NCBI GenBank assembly: GCA_963691655.1
Contig: OY829326.1
Coordinates: forward strand, 94,357,235 to 94,421,234
Direction: 5' to 3'
Length of the DNA: 64,000 nucleotides
Source: Toxonevra muliebris
Taxonomy: Eukaryota > Arthropoda > Insecta > Diptera > Pallopteridae
Shown here: positions 9,861 to 22,330 of the stretch, in pieces
Layout of the letters: each line of letters opens with the position of its first letter
Numbering within the stretch: the stretch's first letter is position 1
Position numbers and translations under genes: made by a program
Notes under the pieces: model-generated
What the model saw: the letters and a program-made list of their open reading frames with translations, nothing else
The model's database searches: none
Told to the model about the DNA's origin: nothing

Positions 9861-12800
9861 ATGGAACTTAATCAGCTAGATGTGGATAAAATTTGTCGAG
9901 TTTGCTTATGCAGTGACCAGGAGCTATTCCTAATATTTGATGAAAAATACGCCAATGCCGACGATCAAAGTGGACTTGCGACGATGTTATCAGAATGCAC
10001 TATATACAAAGTGAGTGGGAGGAAGGAAGTGCAACTCGACTAAAAATGTAATTTAACATTAAATTCTAGGTGGAACGTTTCGATGAATTACCGCATCTCA
10101 TTTGTGGAATATGTATGACTGAAGCACGAAATGCATTTCAATTTAAACGTAAATGTGAAAAATCGTATCGTAAATTGTTGGGAATTTTGAATGCCAATAG
10201 TAACAGAGGGTTGCATAGGGTGTCTGATCCGAATGATGGTATTATAGTAAAGTCCGAAGAATGTGCCACCAGAGGAACACAAACTGATGATACAACATTG
10301 TATCCATGTGAGCGTTGTGAAGAAAAATATTTTACTCTGGATGCTTTACGTGTAAGTTAAGTTTTGATGGGGGGAATTAAAATTGTATTGTAACTAATAT
10401 TAATTTGTTTATTTTGAAGGCTCATCGTGATAATGAGCATAAAGGCAGCGCTATTGTTTGCAGATTTTGTTCAAAGGCATTTAATCGTGTTGGTTATCTG
10501 AAAACACACATTGCTGTTTTCCATCCGGAATCTGGATACATTTCACATAATCAATGCCACATTTGTATGCGTCAATTTACACGACGTGCACACATGCGTC
10601 GTCATTTGGCAGTAATTCATAAAATCGTTGAAATTTCTGAGGACATGCAAGATATAGAAACAATTAGTAATCAAGAGAAGATTTTTCCGGAAATTGTTAG
10701 GTTAGTATATTATAATACTCCAAACTAGTCAAATCAATCGCATCAGTTGAAATTCTCCCAAACATTTGTAACATAGCAGTTTGCTTACAAAATTGACCTT
10801 GAATTGACTATACCTTAATTAGTTTTTTTAATACTTTCAGTGAAAAACAAGAGCCAATAGAAACATTACAAATAGAACCTCATAGTAATGAAACTACCAC
10901 GCAAAAAGCGATTTTATATTTGGATCAAGGAAATAAAAGTCCGATGGAACCAAGTGAGACCGAAGATGATGGTCGAACTGGCAATATAAAAGGTGAACCG
11001 TATCCATTAAATAGTGACGATGAAGACGAAAAACCACTATCAAACTTAATAACATGTACACCCACAAAAAGCTTTATTGAAGGTTAGCAAGACTATACAA
11101 AATTCAATTGATTTAAATCCCAATTGCTTGAAATCTTTAATATTTCTGTTAGTTGCATATCGTTGAGTATTACCAAAACCACGAATTTCAATGTTTAAAC
11201 ATTTTAAAAAATGCATACAAATCAGTATTTTCGTGAACAGAAAATTTACGATTACCAACTCCATAAAGGAATTTAGAGAATAAGGAATTTGCAAATTTAG
11301 GCTGTCTGGTATTTCGCAATTTGGATATTCACAAGCTGTCATATACCGTCGTATAATTATAATGTCATATACTTTAGTATAAAAAATGAGGGGATTTATG
11401 ACAAATGAGAGTATACGCCTCCGAATAAGACACCTTATGAATACTTTAAATGTTCATACGTATATGACACTACAATCGAAGTCACATAGAAGTTTTACTT
11501 TTAATAACTTTTATCTTTTTCTATTGTTCACAGGAATGTTACATTTAAACTTTTAAATTACTATTTTAAAAAAATTAATTACTGTTTTTTTTTTTGGTAA
11601 AATTGGTGTACGTTTGAGTAATAAAACACCAATCAAAAAATATTACTACAAAAATCTATTAAGCTGCTTGCCAAATGGTATCCACGTCATCTAAATTATA
11701 TTTAAAATTTCATTTAGATACAGTTTTTCTTAAAATTAAAAAAACTCTCAAAATATGGTCAACTTTATGATGACTAAAACAATTAGAAATAAATTCTTCA
11801 AAAAAAAAAAAAAACATCTTAAAAATATGCTCAGCTTATTAATCGCTAAACATTAGTTCACTTCCGTTTCAAAAATCTTTCATTCACAACCACGCCAAAG
11901 ACATTGCACTTCAATACATTTTTGGTCCCGGCAGTCATTCAACGATATTTGAACAAATTGAATATTTTATACCTTTTAAGGCAATATTTATTATAACTAT
12001 ACAACTATAAGGCAGCCACTTTAACCTAAGTGCATTTTTAATTATTTTTATAGTATTGCTCAAGGAAAGTTTGCCTGATAATAAAATTATTGAAAACATG
12101 GAAATTACCACAAAACATACTGTCTTCAAATGTGAACGTTCACTAACGCCGCCTTCAAAGAAACAAATTGATGTGCTCTCTCCATGCAAGCGTGGACGTG
12201 GCCGTCCTCCTCGGATTGTGAAAGATTTCTCTTCATCAGAGGAAATTGAATATAAATGTGAAGATTGTGATAAATCATTTGAAGGACGTGCTGCATTACA
12301 AAAGCATATATCAAGTCATAAAATTAATGTTGCTAAAAAATTTCCATGTAAAATTTGTGCGAAAGTATTTTTACGTACTGAAAATTTAAAAAGTCACATG
12401 CATAGCACTCACAGCGCGTCGAAAGCAACGAAATGTGATGTATGTGATAAGGTATTCCCACACATATCACAATATAAACGTCACAAAGAAACAAAACATA
12501 GCGAGAAAGAGCATAAATGTGAGACTTGCCAGAAAGGTTTCACTACGAAAATTTATTTGCAACGACATATGGCAATACATGGAAAGAAGCGTTACATTTG
12601 TAAAGAGTGTTCGCAAAGTTATGTTACCAAGGAGGAATTAAATGCGCATATTAAAGCTGATGGACATAACAAACCGATGCTTTGTCCTGAGTGTGGGTTA
12701 CGCTGTAAAACGAGCAATATATTGATGGTTCACATGCGGCGCCACAATGGAGAAAAGCCATTCAAGTGCAAATTTTGCAGTAAAGGATTCCCACGTATGG

Positions 12801-15800
12801 ATGACCTGCGTGTACATGAAAAGTAAGAATAAAATATTGTTATACACAATCAATAATAGCCTGCTGGAGTGGTATAAAATACACATTTTTCTATACGGCA
12901 TTACCTCTTGGCTGGCAGTGACAAGCCTCTAAGAGTAAAAGTTACGTGAGAAGAGCTTCCCGATTCACCTTACAGATTCGGCATGAAACTGTACGTCCTT
13001 TCCATTCGAGTACAAATAGACTCTCCATGGGCCATTGTGCCATATTAGTAGTAGTTGGGGTGACAATAAAGAGGAGATATGCTAGTTGCAGTAGTAATTG
13101 CAATCATTTACTTTTAATTTGATAAGATCGTAACTGCCGTGAAATATATTTTCTAGGAGACGACAGAAGCAGCTCGTGCAGCTTTGAAAGTTATGGACAT
13201 TGACATTAGATTGCAGATTTTTCTACATAGTTGGCAATTTTTTTTAAAAATAGATTTAGGGAGATTCTTTATAATTCCTGTATAAGTTGTATTCTACCAA
13301 CCGAAGTTTTTGGCATGATACTTCAAAAAACAATGCCCAGTACTCATGTTATTCTTTATGGGGTAGCGAAATTAACAATACATTTTTAGAACAAGGAAAT
13401 AGGTAAGAAAAGTTTTGTTATACGGGATGAATTTTGGTTCTTCCATATACAGTTCAAAATGTTATTATGCTATAACTTCATGAAACTTTATCTGATTCTG
13501 TCTAGTGATAGATAATATAACATGAAATTTAATGCAAATTTTAAAAACAAATAATCTTTGGGCTCTGTGTTAAAAAGAAAAACAGCTTAAGTTTATTTTC
13601 TTGCTAACAGAGTTTGATAGCGTTGAATAGAAATATTAGCTATGTTTTATTCGCCAGTCAGTTTAACATGTGCGAGCAAAACGACCAATTTGTTAAGTCT
13701 CTTCTTCGTTATGTTATTCACAATTAAACAGCTCAGCAGCTAGAGCTGAAACATTTTAATGGATCCTAGTCATTGCGGTTAATGGCGGCATTGTTTTTAG
13801 TTGTTAGTCTTTATAAGAATATTTAACGATGATTTTAACTTATTTTCACCGGCAGATATTTCAAATAATTTCCTTTTCTGTTTTTTGCCAAACTATCATA
13901 TTTCTTCCACTATTAGCAGTTCAGAATAGAATCTGATGAAGTTAAACAACTTGTTAAGTATACATAACAGCAATAATTATACGTGTTATCTCTGCGGCTT
14001 TGTTATTGTTTTCCCATACAATTATCACTGCTAGTTATACATAACTAGAAACAAGTTGCGAATAAAACGCAGATATTATAAAAAGTATAGCACTGCTTCA
14101 AAACAGTATATCGTCGTCGTTAAAGCAGAAAGTCCAAATTTATTTTTTTCATTGGATCCGTATTAATTAGCTTCTATAATTCGAATAACATAATAAATTA
14201 GGTTTTTGATGATGCAGTTAAAACGTATACTAATGTGTAAATCAATTTGTTTACTTTTTATTTTTTGCCAGCACCATGCACTCCATAAACTAACTTCACC
14301 TCAGAAATCAAAAAAATGGACTTAGTGAATTCTGCCAGAACGACGACGATATATTTAAATCAACGATTAACCTTAAAATTATTTTTAATCCCTACAATTA
14401 AAAAAAAAACAAGGGAATTTGAAATTTACATACAGGGCGGGTACCAAACGGTAGCAAATAACTATGGTAGAATGTGGTGTAAATTTTTTCCCGTCTGGTG
14501 AAAAAATCTCAATTTTTGCTGTGGCAAATAGTACCAAACTACTCGAGTAAATTTTGACAGCAATGGCTGGCAAACAACTACGGAAAATTACATATAAAAT
14601 TAACTAAATAAAAAAGTAATTGAAAAAAAGCGCTGTAAACGAAATATTTCGAAAATTATTTTTGCAGAAAACAATATCGAACACAAATTCGCTATTATTG
14701 CTGTTTGTTCTCTGCTACTTATCTTTTGCGCTCGTCTTGTGTTTATATCATCTGTCAAAAATTTATCTAGCCCAAGGGGCTATACAAGTGTCCAAAATTT
14801 ACTCACTCGAGTACTTTGATACCATTAGACACAGGCTCATAATCTAAAATATATGATAAAATATTTTTCATTTTGTGTCGAGTTAAGTTGTTTTTCCTTT
14901 TTTACAGGACTACGTCTTCAGTATTTTTCTCAGTAATTTAATATGTTACGGAGGAACTACAAAAGTTCGCTAAGTTGCACACAGAGTTGGGTAGTAATGA
15001 TTCCTTTAGGAATTAAATTCCATCTCCATTCTAATTACAGGGAATTGTAATTGGTACTTTAATGTTTTCAATTCCTTAGTAATGGAATTGATAAAACTTT
15101 CAATTCCATTACAAGGAATTGTAATCGGTAATTAAAATTTTTAATTTCCTAGGTAATGGAATTGGAAAAATTTTCGATTCCATTACCGGGAATTGTATTT
15201 TGTAATTAAAAATATATACATTCCTTAAAGGAATGGAAAATGTAATTTAATAGGAAGGAATTTAATATTTAAGTGTAATCAATTACTTGGAATTAAATTC
15301 CGATTTAGTTGGAATGATTCTTAAAAAGTATTTGATTCCCTTTTAGTTCAATTCCAAAAAAATGCTTCTAATAAGCCGTTACGAGAGAAGTGACCTAAAT
15401 TTTATACGTAATGGCTTAGTATATGTAATATAATTTGATCAAAAAATCAATACGTTTTAAATTTCAACGAGATCCGTACACGCTTTGGGGGACCGGGCAA
15501 CAACCAGTGAAAAAAAACAATGTTCAAACCACGAATCGGGCCAAAATTCCAACAAAAGTAGACCAAAATGAGATCAAATTCAAGTCAAAACTCAGACTAA
15601 AAACCCAACAGCTCTGACCAATAGTTAGACAAAACTTTAGGCTTTAAAAGGAACCAAATACCGGACGAAAATAACCCAAAACTCAGACCAAAAACTAGTA
15701 GGAATATCTGATAAATATTTACATAAAAAAATTTTAACTTAAATTAAATAAAAACTAAACCGAAATTCCCTGCGAATTCAGCCAAATTTTAAAACAAAAT

Positions 15801-18300
15801 TCAGACCGATTTCGGACCGAAACTCAAACCAAAATAGTATCAAAATCAAACCAATTCAGACGAAAATATTAACCACAACTAAGAGTTAAATTAAAACAGG
15901 CTAAAAAGACGCCAAATACAAATTAAAAGCAAACCAAAACTTAGACCAGAAATCAGATTAAACGCTGGTCTACAAACGCTGGAAAGCAAATCAAAATTTA
16001 GATTCAAATTCAGATTAAAATTCAAACTAAAATAAAACAAAATACTGACTTACAATCAAACCAGAATTTAGATCAAAAACGGAAAAGTTAAACTAATATC
16101 AGACTAAAATTCAGTACAGAATTCAATCCAAAAACAAGACCTTATCAAGCTTTTTAAAAGTAAGACATTTATAAGCTGGCGTTGAAATTGTAGATTCAAT
16201 GTAGTCTGAATGTATTTAATAACCAGTTGCACTCTAACTTGCATCCTATTGGCACTCCCAGCATGGCGGCTAATCAGAATTGATTCAAATATCCGACCCC
16301 ATTTTAATATTTACATTAAACTATTATTATTAAAATAAAATATAATATAAAATAATATTTTAAATCTTAGTTTTTCGTTTGTTGAAAGTATATACTTTTC
16401 ACTGCTGATGGCTTTTTTTTTTAAAAAAATCTAAATATTTTTGATTTCTCAAAAATGGCTGTTTACTATAAGATTGTCGGGTTCTCGGGGGGGGGGGGGG
16501 GGCCTCCTATATCCCTCCCCCTGGATACGCTACTGGTCGCAACCCTCTAAGGTCCACTTTCCTTATAAAAAAATCCAAAATTAGAGACAATTGCTATATA
16601 AACATTGTGATTTTTTCAAACAGATTTGAAAGATGTGTTGTTTTTGCCAAGGTGGAATTGTTGTAATCTTGCTATCATCTTATACATGATTTCACCATTT
16701 GCCAAGGTCAAATGATTCCATCATGCTTTCTGTGATCGGCAAAAATGGACAAAATTAGGGGAACGCAAAAACCCAATTTTCTTGCACGAAACAAAACTTT
16801 AAATTCAAAACCTAATAAAATAAAAAAATTTAAATCGTACAAGAAAATAAATAAATGGAATTTGCGTCATTAAACTTTAATTAAAAATTAATAAACATAC
16901 AAATCGTCGCCTGAGTATTGATTTGGCGTATAGGCATAGGAATACTTATACACATACGCCAAATCAATTCTCAGGTGACCAAATGATGACAAAATACACC
17001 AGATGGTATCAGCATTACAACCAAACAATAACAACAGACTCAAAAATGTCAAAAAAAAAACAAAAACATTCTGACTTCATATAAAAAAATAAAGAAAGGG
17101 AAGAGAGAGTTGATATCATCCGTTAGACTTTTTTTTTTTTTTAAGAAGAAGACAATTACTCTCTCATATCCCCTTCCATTTTCAAGTCTTTCGAGTACGG
17201 GAACGCATTTTGGGCTGTTTTGAGTGAAAGAGTTGTACCACATTGTAGTACGGGAAAACACCTACATAAGCTATATTTTCGAATAGATCCACCTTTTGAA
17301 AATATTTCTCAAAATTGTCTTTTTCGAGCTTCTCAATTTCGATTTTAACTATTTTCGCATTTCTACTGAATACCTTCCTCCCAGATTTTTTTTTTTATGT
17401 TTGAACACAATATGGGGCTGCTTGAATTTCTTCTATGCATGAAAGTGCAGTGTGCGCTGACGCATTATCTTGTTGCAAAAACATCGATGCAGCTCTTCTT
17501 TTTTCTAGTTTTTGTAACAAATTCAAACGGAAATTCAAGCCAAATATTGTTGTACTATCAGCCAAAATTTAGATCAAAGTTCAGTTCGAACCTAAAGTAA
17601 GACAAAAAACCAACTCTCTAAAAGAAGCACAACGGAAATTTCAGACTTATTGTATGCAGTCCAATTATAAATAGAAAACTTTTATTCTTTATTATTAGAT
17701 ATCACACTGGTGAAAAATCACATTTTTGCGAAACATGCGGAAAAGGATTTCAACGTAAATACAATCTAACGATACATTTACGAGTTCATACTGGAGAAAA
17801 ACCATACAAATGTCCTCACTGCCCTCAAGCATTTGCACAAGGCAATGATTTGAAAGCACATATACGGCGGCATACGGGTGAACGTTTCCGCTGTGAGGTT
17901 TGTGGTGCTGCTTTCCTTCAGGGCTATCAAATTCGACAGCATAAATTGACAGAGCATGGCATTAAAGAAGATCCGCCAACACAACGTGTAGCAAAATTCA
18001 TGTCACCCGAAGAGCAAGAACAACAAATCAAACAAAATCTTCAAAAAGAATTATCGTAAGTTAAATGAAATTCAGTAGCTTATCGTAAAAATCAATTAGA
18101 ATTGTGACCAGCAAAACTTTGGCTAGTATTAATTTTTTGACATAAATAAAATTGTATAATTTTATAGAAAAACTATGACTACATCCGGAAATTGGGCTGC
18201 ATCTATGCAATCGTCTGATGCGATTACTGTGGAAAACCCATCTACAAACACAATAACTGCATCTACATCCGAAAATATACAAGATTTTATGAGTATTTAA
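9861..18300 (+). CDS. ZAD C2H2 zinc-finger transcription factor, 13 fingers
   Basis: A seven-exon gene: 9861-10010, 10070-10351, 10420-10700, 10841-11082, 12054-12822, 17699-18055 and 18168-18300 (TAA at 18298). All introns are GT-AG, the reading frame is kept across every junction, and the sum is 2214 nt, a 737-residue protein. The start ATG follows AAAA, a good dipteran context. An N-terminal ZAD domain uses C12, C15, C62 and C65 (ICRVCLC and LICGICM), split by intron 1; ZADs mediate dimer formation in insect zinc-finger proteins. Thirteen C2H2 fingers follow: three near residues 130-210 (PCERCEEKYF..., with H146 and H151), then an acidic linker, an AT-hook-like KRGRGRPPRIVK at about 364-375, and ten fingers from about 385 to 670. 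TGEKP-type linkers join the last four. Intron 5 (4.9 kb) cuts finger 10 just before its last histidine. The product is a likely nuclear DNA-binding protein; the target is unknown and I cannot name the orthologue. Confidence 0.9.
11335..11450. repeat. Diverged relative of the 47170-48204 element, in intron 4
   Basis: CATATACCGTCGTATAATTA, then AATGAGAGTATACGCCTCCG and AATAAGACACCTTATGAAT, parallels 47430-47506 joined to 48003-48030 of the TTAA-flanked element in the Cep164 intron. This copy lacks the hAT insertion found there, so it approximates the empty site. Its own ends were not located. Confidence 0.45.
12823..14981. other. Intron 5 of the zinc-finger gene, first part
   Basis: No exon-like frame. 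At 13930-14060 the words ACTAGTTATAC, AACAAGTT and CTGCGG recur in both orientations, a weak foldback. Small open frames at 14316 and 14620 have no motif. Confidence 0.4.
14982..15415. mobile_element. Truncated copy of the hAT MITE seen at 47507-48002
   Basis: It starts CAGAGTTGGGTAGTAATGAT and continues, like the intact copy, with repeated AATTCC/GGAATT words (TTCCATTACAAGGAATTGTA and similar) in both orientations. It also contains GAGAGAAGTGACCTAAATTT, which in the intact copy lies in the opposite orientation, so this copy is rearranged. The right terminus TACCCAGCTCTG is missing. It lies in intron 5 of the zinc-finger gene. Confidence 0.6.
15535..16135. repeat. Degenerate minisatellite, CAAAATTCAGACCAAAA-type
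   Basis: Six hundred bases made of loose variants of a 15-17 bp unit such as AAAACTCAGACCAAAA, AAAATTCAGACCGA and CAAAACTTAGACCAGAA, all in the same orientation. Unit spacing is irregular, so it is old. A short outlier (GCCAAAATTTAGATCAAAGT) lies at about 17560. It is non-coding and lies inside intron 5. Confidence 0.65.
16487..16535. repeat. Poly-G run and likely transposon terminus
   Basis: A 16-base G run (16487-16502) is followed by CCTCCTATATCCCTCCCCCT and GGATACGCTACTG. In reverse complement the end reads CAGTAGCGTATCCAGG, very like hAT-type termini (CAGTGGCGTAGCC...). The matching other end was not found, so this is a fragment. Confidence 0.4.
16641..16699 (-). repeat. Dispersed repeat, copy B (inverted match at 2211-2270)
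   Basis: TTTTGCCAAGGTGGAATTGT followed by TGTAATCTTGCTATCATCTT and ATACATGATTTCACCAT is the reverse complement of 2211-2270 with scattered changes. It lies in intron 5 of the zinc-finger gene. Confidence 0.5.
16904..16980. repeat. Hairpin element, copy 1
   Basis: TCGTCGCCTGAGTATTGATT and TGGCGTAT form a stem of about 27 bp with ATACGCCAAATCAATTCTCA and GGTGACC, around a loop of about 23 bases. Mispairs are few. A second copy lies at 18969-19044. The following sequence (ACCAAATGA...AACAATAACAAC) has a relative at about 33960-34035, which suggests it is one end of a larger dispersed element. Confidence 0.6.
17130..17270. repeat. Dispersed repeat (inverted match near 26800-26940)
   Basis: AAGAAGACAATTACTCTCTC and GTACGGGAACGC.TTTTGGGCTGTTTT recur in reverse complement in 26800-26930 (CCCAAAACAGCCCAGAAAGC, GTTCCCGTA, AGAGAGTAATTGTCTTCTTC). 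Both are copies of one non-coding element. Confidence 0.5.
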
Positions 18301-18968
18301 TTTTAATGTGCGTCAGCCGAAATCATATAAAAGTATTGATCTATATTCCTATAATTGCTGATCACTATAACAAGTTTCATTATATTGTTTGTCATAAGAT
18401 TGAAGAAATATTCAGCGGAATTATAATTTTTGTTTACAAACCGTCTTTCGAAATGCTATTGGATGTATCACATATAAAAAATGGATGCGTGCAAGACACG
18501 CAAGATATTTGATGTGTAAACAGTTAAACCAACTGAATGCCATATACATAAGCTCACATATGTATAGCCATTTATAGGGATTTGATGTATAATCTATATG
18601 CTTAGATAAATAATTCAAATTAAAAGAATTCTTTTATAAACTTAAAAATTTTTTAAATATCATTATCTTTTATATATATGTAATAGCCCAATTCACTATA
18701 AATTGCAAATGGCCTTGCATCAATGCAAATGCAAATTTTTGTTCCATATCGTATGTATTTGTTGTTGTGATAACAGAAATATTTTGCATTTGCACCAAAT
18801 CGTGAATAGGGCTGATATGTTGAATTTGAATCATTTTTCTTTTACTCAATGCATCGGGCACGATATGCTCGCATATACATATGCAACTGCAATTGCATCT
18901 TTTTTCCGCGCTTTAAGTTTTTCTTCTTGTCGATTTGAAATTTTTTTAGACGTAAAAATTTTACTTAA
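18301..18968. other. Downstream of the zinc-finger gene; 3' UTR expected
   Basis: No coding sequence. No AATAAA lies within 600 bases of the stop; the nearest clean one on the + strand is about 19146, so the 3' end is not fixed by sequence. Confidence 0.4.
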
Positions 18969-19044
18969 CGTCGCCTTAGAATTGATTTGGCGTATAGGTA
19001 TATGAATTTGTACACACATACGCCAAATCAATTCTCAGGCGACG
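18969..19044. repeat. Hairpin element, copy 2
   Basis: CGTCGCCTTAGAATTGATTT and GGCGTAT pair with ATACGCCAAATCAATTCTCA and GGCGACG. The stem is longer and better paired than copy 1 and the loop differs, with the arms conserved between copies. This pattern (arms conserved, loop free) fits TIR selection or a foldback rather than a gene. Confidence 0.6.
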
Positions 19045-20809
19045 ATAAGTGCTTTCCGCATTTAACCTTAGAAAAGCAACAGGGGTGACCAGGCACCCCA
19101 CTACTTTTTAAAAGCACCGCAAAGAGATTTGCGTTAACTGCATTTAATAAAAATAAGAAACAATGTATTTTCTTTGAAGTAAATAAGTGATTTTATAATA
19201 AATAAGTTTGATTTTTTCTGATTAAAATTTTTGCTATTTACATAGATAAAAAAAGTCTTGCCTTTCTAAGGTTAATGTACAAAGCGAAATTTGTATAATG
19301 CTGTGGTTTGCTATCATTATCACGACATTTTGTTTATACATTTATTGAAACCTAGATTCTTTATTACTTATCATTTTGTATTGTTTTTATATTTAAAAAT
19401 ATTAAATTGTAATCCAATCTAACTAACCGAATGCAAAACCTATCAAACGCCAGTGTTTGCTACGGCGACTTCTCTGCTTGTATGGTGTAATCGATCTCCA
19501 CACGATTAACACCAACAAATAATTCTGCCACGAATAAATGTGCACGCACATTTTGTTTTCGTATGTACATGTATGTGTGAGTAAATTGATCGAAACATAA
19601 ACAAACAAACTCCGCTCGTATTTAATTTAATTTTCCCTTCTCTTTGTTGTTTAGAGTAGCACAGTCATGTCGCGCAGTAGTGTGAGCGAGACGGGAACTG
19701 GACGTTACAGTTATCTTACATCTTACGATACAGTTATTCTTACATTTTACACATTTGAAATTTTGCCCTTACCGTGAGCTAAAATGTTTACACATCAAAA
19801 AAAAAACATACAGCAAAAATTGATGGTGTAACAGGGCATTAAACAAAACGATGAGAGAGAGTAAAAACAGAAAACATTAACAGGAAAACATTGACCGTGT
19901 AACATCCGCCATAGGTAAACTACGTGTAAATCATGCAACTCTATGGCTTTAGCTTTTATTTTAACTTTAAATGATTTAATTCAAAAGAACGTTTTTTGTA
20001 TAAGGACAGTATAGTAATCAATGTGAGATATTTATATAAAGGGAATATCTCACCAACACGAGAACTTCGTATCCAAAATTACTTCAACCCAATTCACTCA
20101 ATGAATTTTATAATACGGAAAAAATTGACTCTTACAATAAACTAGTTTAATTTCCTGTAAAAATAGAAGTTCATCTTTAGTTAATCCTGACAAAAGATAA
20201 TCGCTGATGGCCTTATAGCTGGCCAAATACATTTCGAAACCTTATCGAGAAAAAAAAGAAATCGTCTTTATTCAAAGTTCTCTGCATCAATTTGAGTCAA
20301 CTGAATGCTTTGGAATAGGAGACATAACTCAAAATTTTTGCCATAACCATGCCAGAGATCCTTAGTTGAAAATAGAATGAAGCTGAGGGGTTTGAATTTT
20401 TCTCCTCACTTTCTGGCTTAAAGCATTGTTTTTCTTTATTGAGTGTTTTGCTTCATTTAACCCTTTACCACTTCTTTACAGTTTTGAAAACGTTGATTAT
20501 ATTGAATTTAAATATTGAGTACTGAACTTACATACTTTTGGTAGATCCTTTATATTGTAAGTGTCACTACTTTGTATTATGTTAATTTATAAATCATTAT
20601 TGTATCATTTATATGTAAATAATTAGAAAAACATAAATTACCAGATAATTATATTAGATTTTTGAAACAATTGTCTAAAAAATGTGAATATTAAAATATA
20701 TGAAAATGCAATTCATCAATTTCGTTTGTTCTTTGAAGCTTATAAACAAATTTTCCTATTTATAGCAAAAAATTTTGCAAAAAATATTACAGATTATGTG
20801 TATGTGGAA
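19045..20809. other. Spacer, no gene seen
   Basis: AT-rich, with one member of the 21-kb repeat family at about 19800-19915 (TTGATGGTGTAACAGGGCAT, GATGAGAGAGAGTAAAAACA). No coding motif. Confidence 0.4.
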
Positions 20810-22330
20810 AAATACTGTTTAAAATTTGCAAACTATGAAAATAAGCTCCGTCACTTTGTTACTTTGCAGTTGAATTACCATGTTTTTATAAAAATTATTA
20901 AGTAATTTTTTAAACAGCACTCATTTTCACAAACCAACAAAAGCCAAACAACGCAAAGTTAGTAAAAAGTGTAGTATTTTTCATAAAATATTAGTATTTT
21001 CCATCTTCAGCAACCCCATTTTATTTGATGCAGGCTTTTTTTTCGTCAGTAAAAAAGTTTGAAGTGAAATGTTTTCATTCTCCCTTTTTCTGTTTATTTT
21101 TCAAAACAACAACAATTTCATTGTTTGGCAGCAAAACAATGATCGTTTAACATCGCCCTATTAAAATAAGCTTATTTTAAGTTTCAGCAGTATTTTTCGG
21201 TACGTTTTTCATACATAAATGTATTTTTTGTATAATTTGTTGGTATTTCTACCAACATTATCTCATATTTTCCATTTTAAATTGTTGAATTTTCATCCAC
21301 TTTAAAATACAATTGAATACTTTTTTGCTGGAGTAACATAGTTGCAAATAAAAGTAGTAAAAAACAGCGAAAAACTGATGGTGTAACAGGGCATCAAATA
21401 AAACATTGAAGAGAGAGTAAAATGGAAAAACATTGAGAGTATAACATCAGCCTCAGAAAAAAAATTTTAAGTGAGATGTATTTATTCTCTCTTTTGCTCA
21501 GTGCTCATTTTTCAAAACAACAACCATTGCATTATTTGACAGCAAAACATTGATCCTGTAACATCGCGCTGAAGAGTCTCACTTTGTGTTTGGTGCAACA
21601 ATAATTTCATGGTGTTTGTCGACCAAAATCTGAAGCAAAATTGACTTTTGAAGGGCTCAACATTAAAATGCTACAACTTTTTGAAATGAAACTCCTTTAG
21701 CGGGGGTAAATCGAAAATTTTGCTGTCGATGTTTCTGTTTTTACTCTCTTTTCATCGTTTTGTTTGATACCCTGTTACACTATCAGTTTTTTGCAGAATG
21801 TTATTTATTAATACTTTTATCTGCATATATGTTTTTCCAACTAAAAAGTATTTAATTGTATTTTGGAGTGAATGAAAATTCAACAATTGGAATGGAATTG
21901 GATGGATAATAATTATAATGACAATATGAGATAATGTTGGTAGAAATAGCAACAAATTATACAAAAAAAAAATGCATTTATGTATGAAAAACGCAGAAAA
22001 ATAGTCTTTAAAATTTGCGAACTATTAAAATAAACTCCATCACTTTGTTACTTGGCCATTGAATTACCATGTTTTTATAACAATTATTAAGTAATTTTTT
22101 AAACAGCACTCATTTGCAGAAACAAACAAAAATCAAACGCAAAAAATCAATAAAATGCAACAGTGTATCTGCAGCAACCCCATTTTATTTGAAGTGATGT
22201 AGGTTTTTTCGTCAGTAAAAAAATTTGAAGTAAAATGTGTTCATTCTCTCTTTTGCTCAGTGCTCATTTTTCAAAGCAATAACAATTTCATTGTTTGACA
22301 GCAAAACATTGATCGTGTAACATTGCCCAT
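20810..22330. repeat. Cluster of direct and inverted copies of one repeat family
   Basis: The 20810-21170 segment recurs in the same orientation at 22010-22330 (shared CACTTTGTTACTT, GAATTACCATGTTTTTATAA, ATTATTAAGTAATTTTTTAA, CAGCAACCCCATTTTATTTG, TTTGACAGCAAAACATTGAT). A partial third copy lies at 21450-21570. The 21190-21400 part recurs inverted at 21750-21990 (ACCAACATTATCTCATATT against AATATGAGATAATGTTGGT; GATGGTGTAACAGGGCATC against GATACCCTGTTACACTATC). GTAACATCGCCC and GGGCAT...GTTAC words mark the edges. It is non-coding and probably nested or tandemly duplicated MITEs. Confidence 0.65.

Noticed and set aside
18969..19044. microRNA precursor
   Set aside because: A second copy nearby and repeat-like flanks favour a mobile hairpin; no way to show processing from sequence alone.
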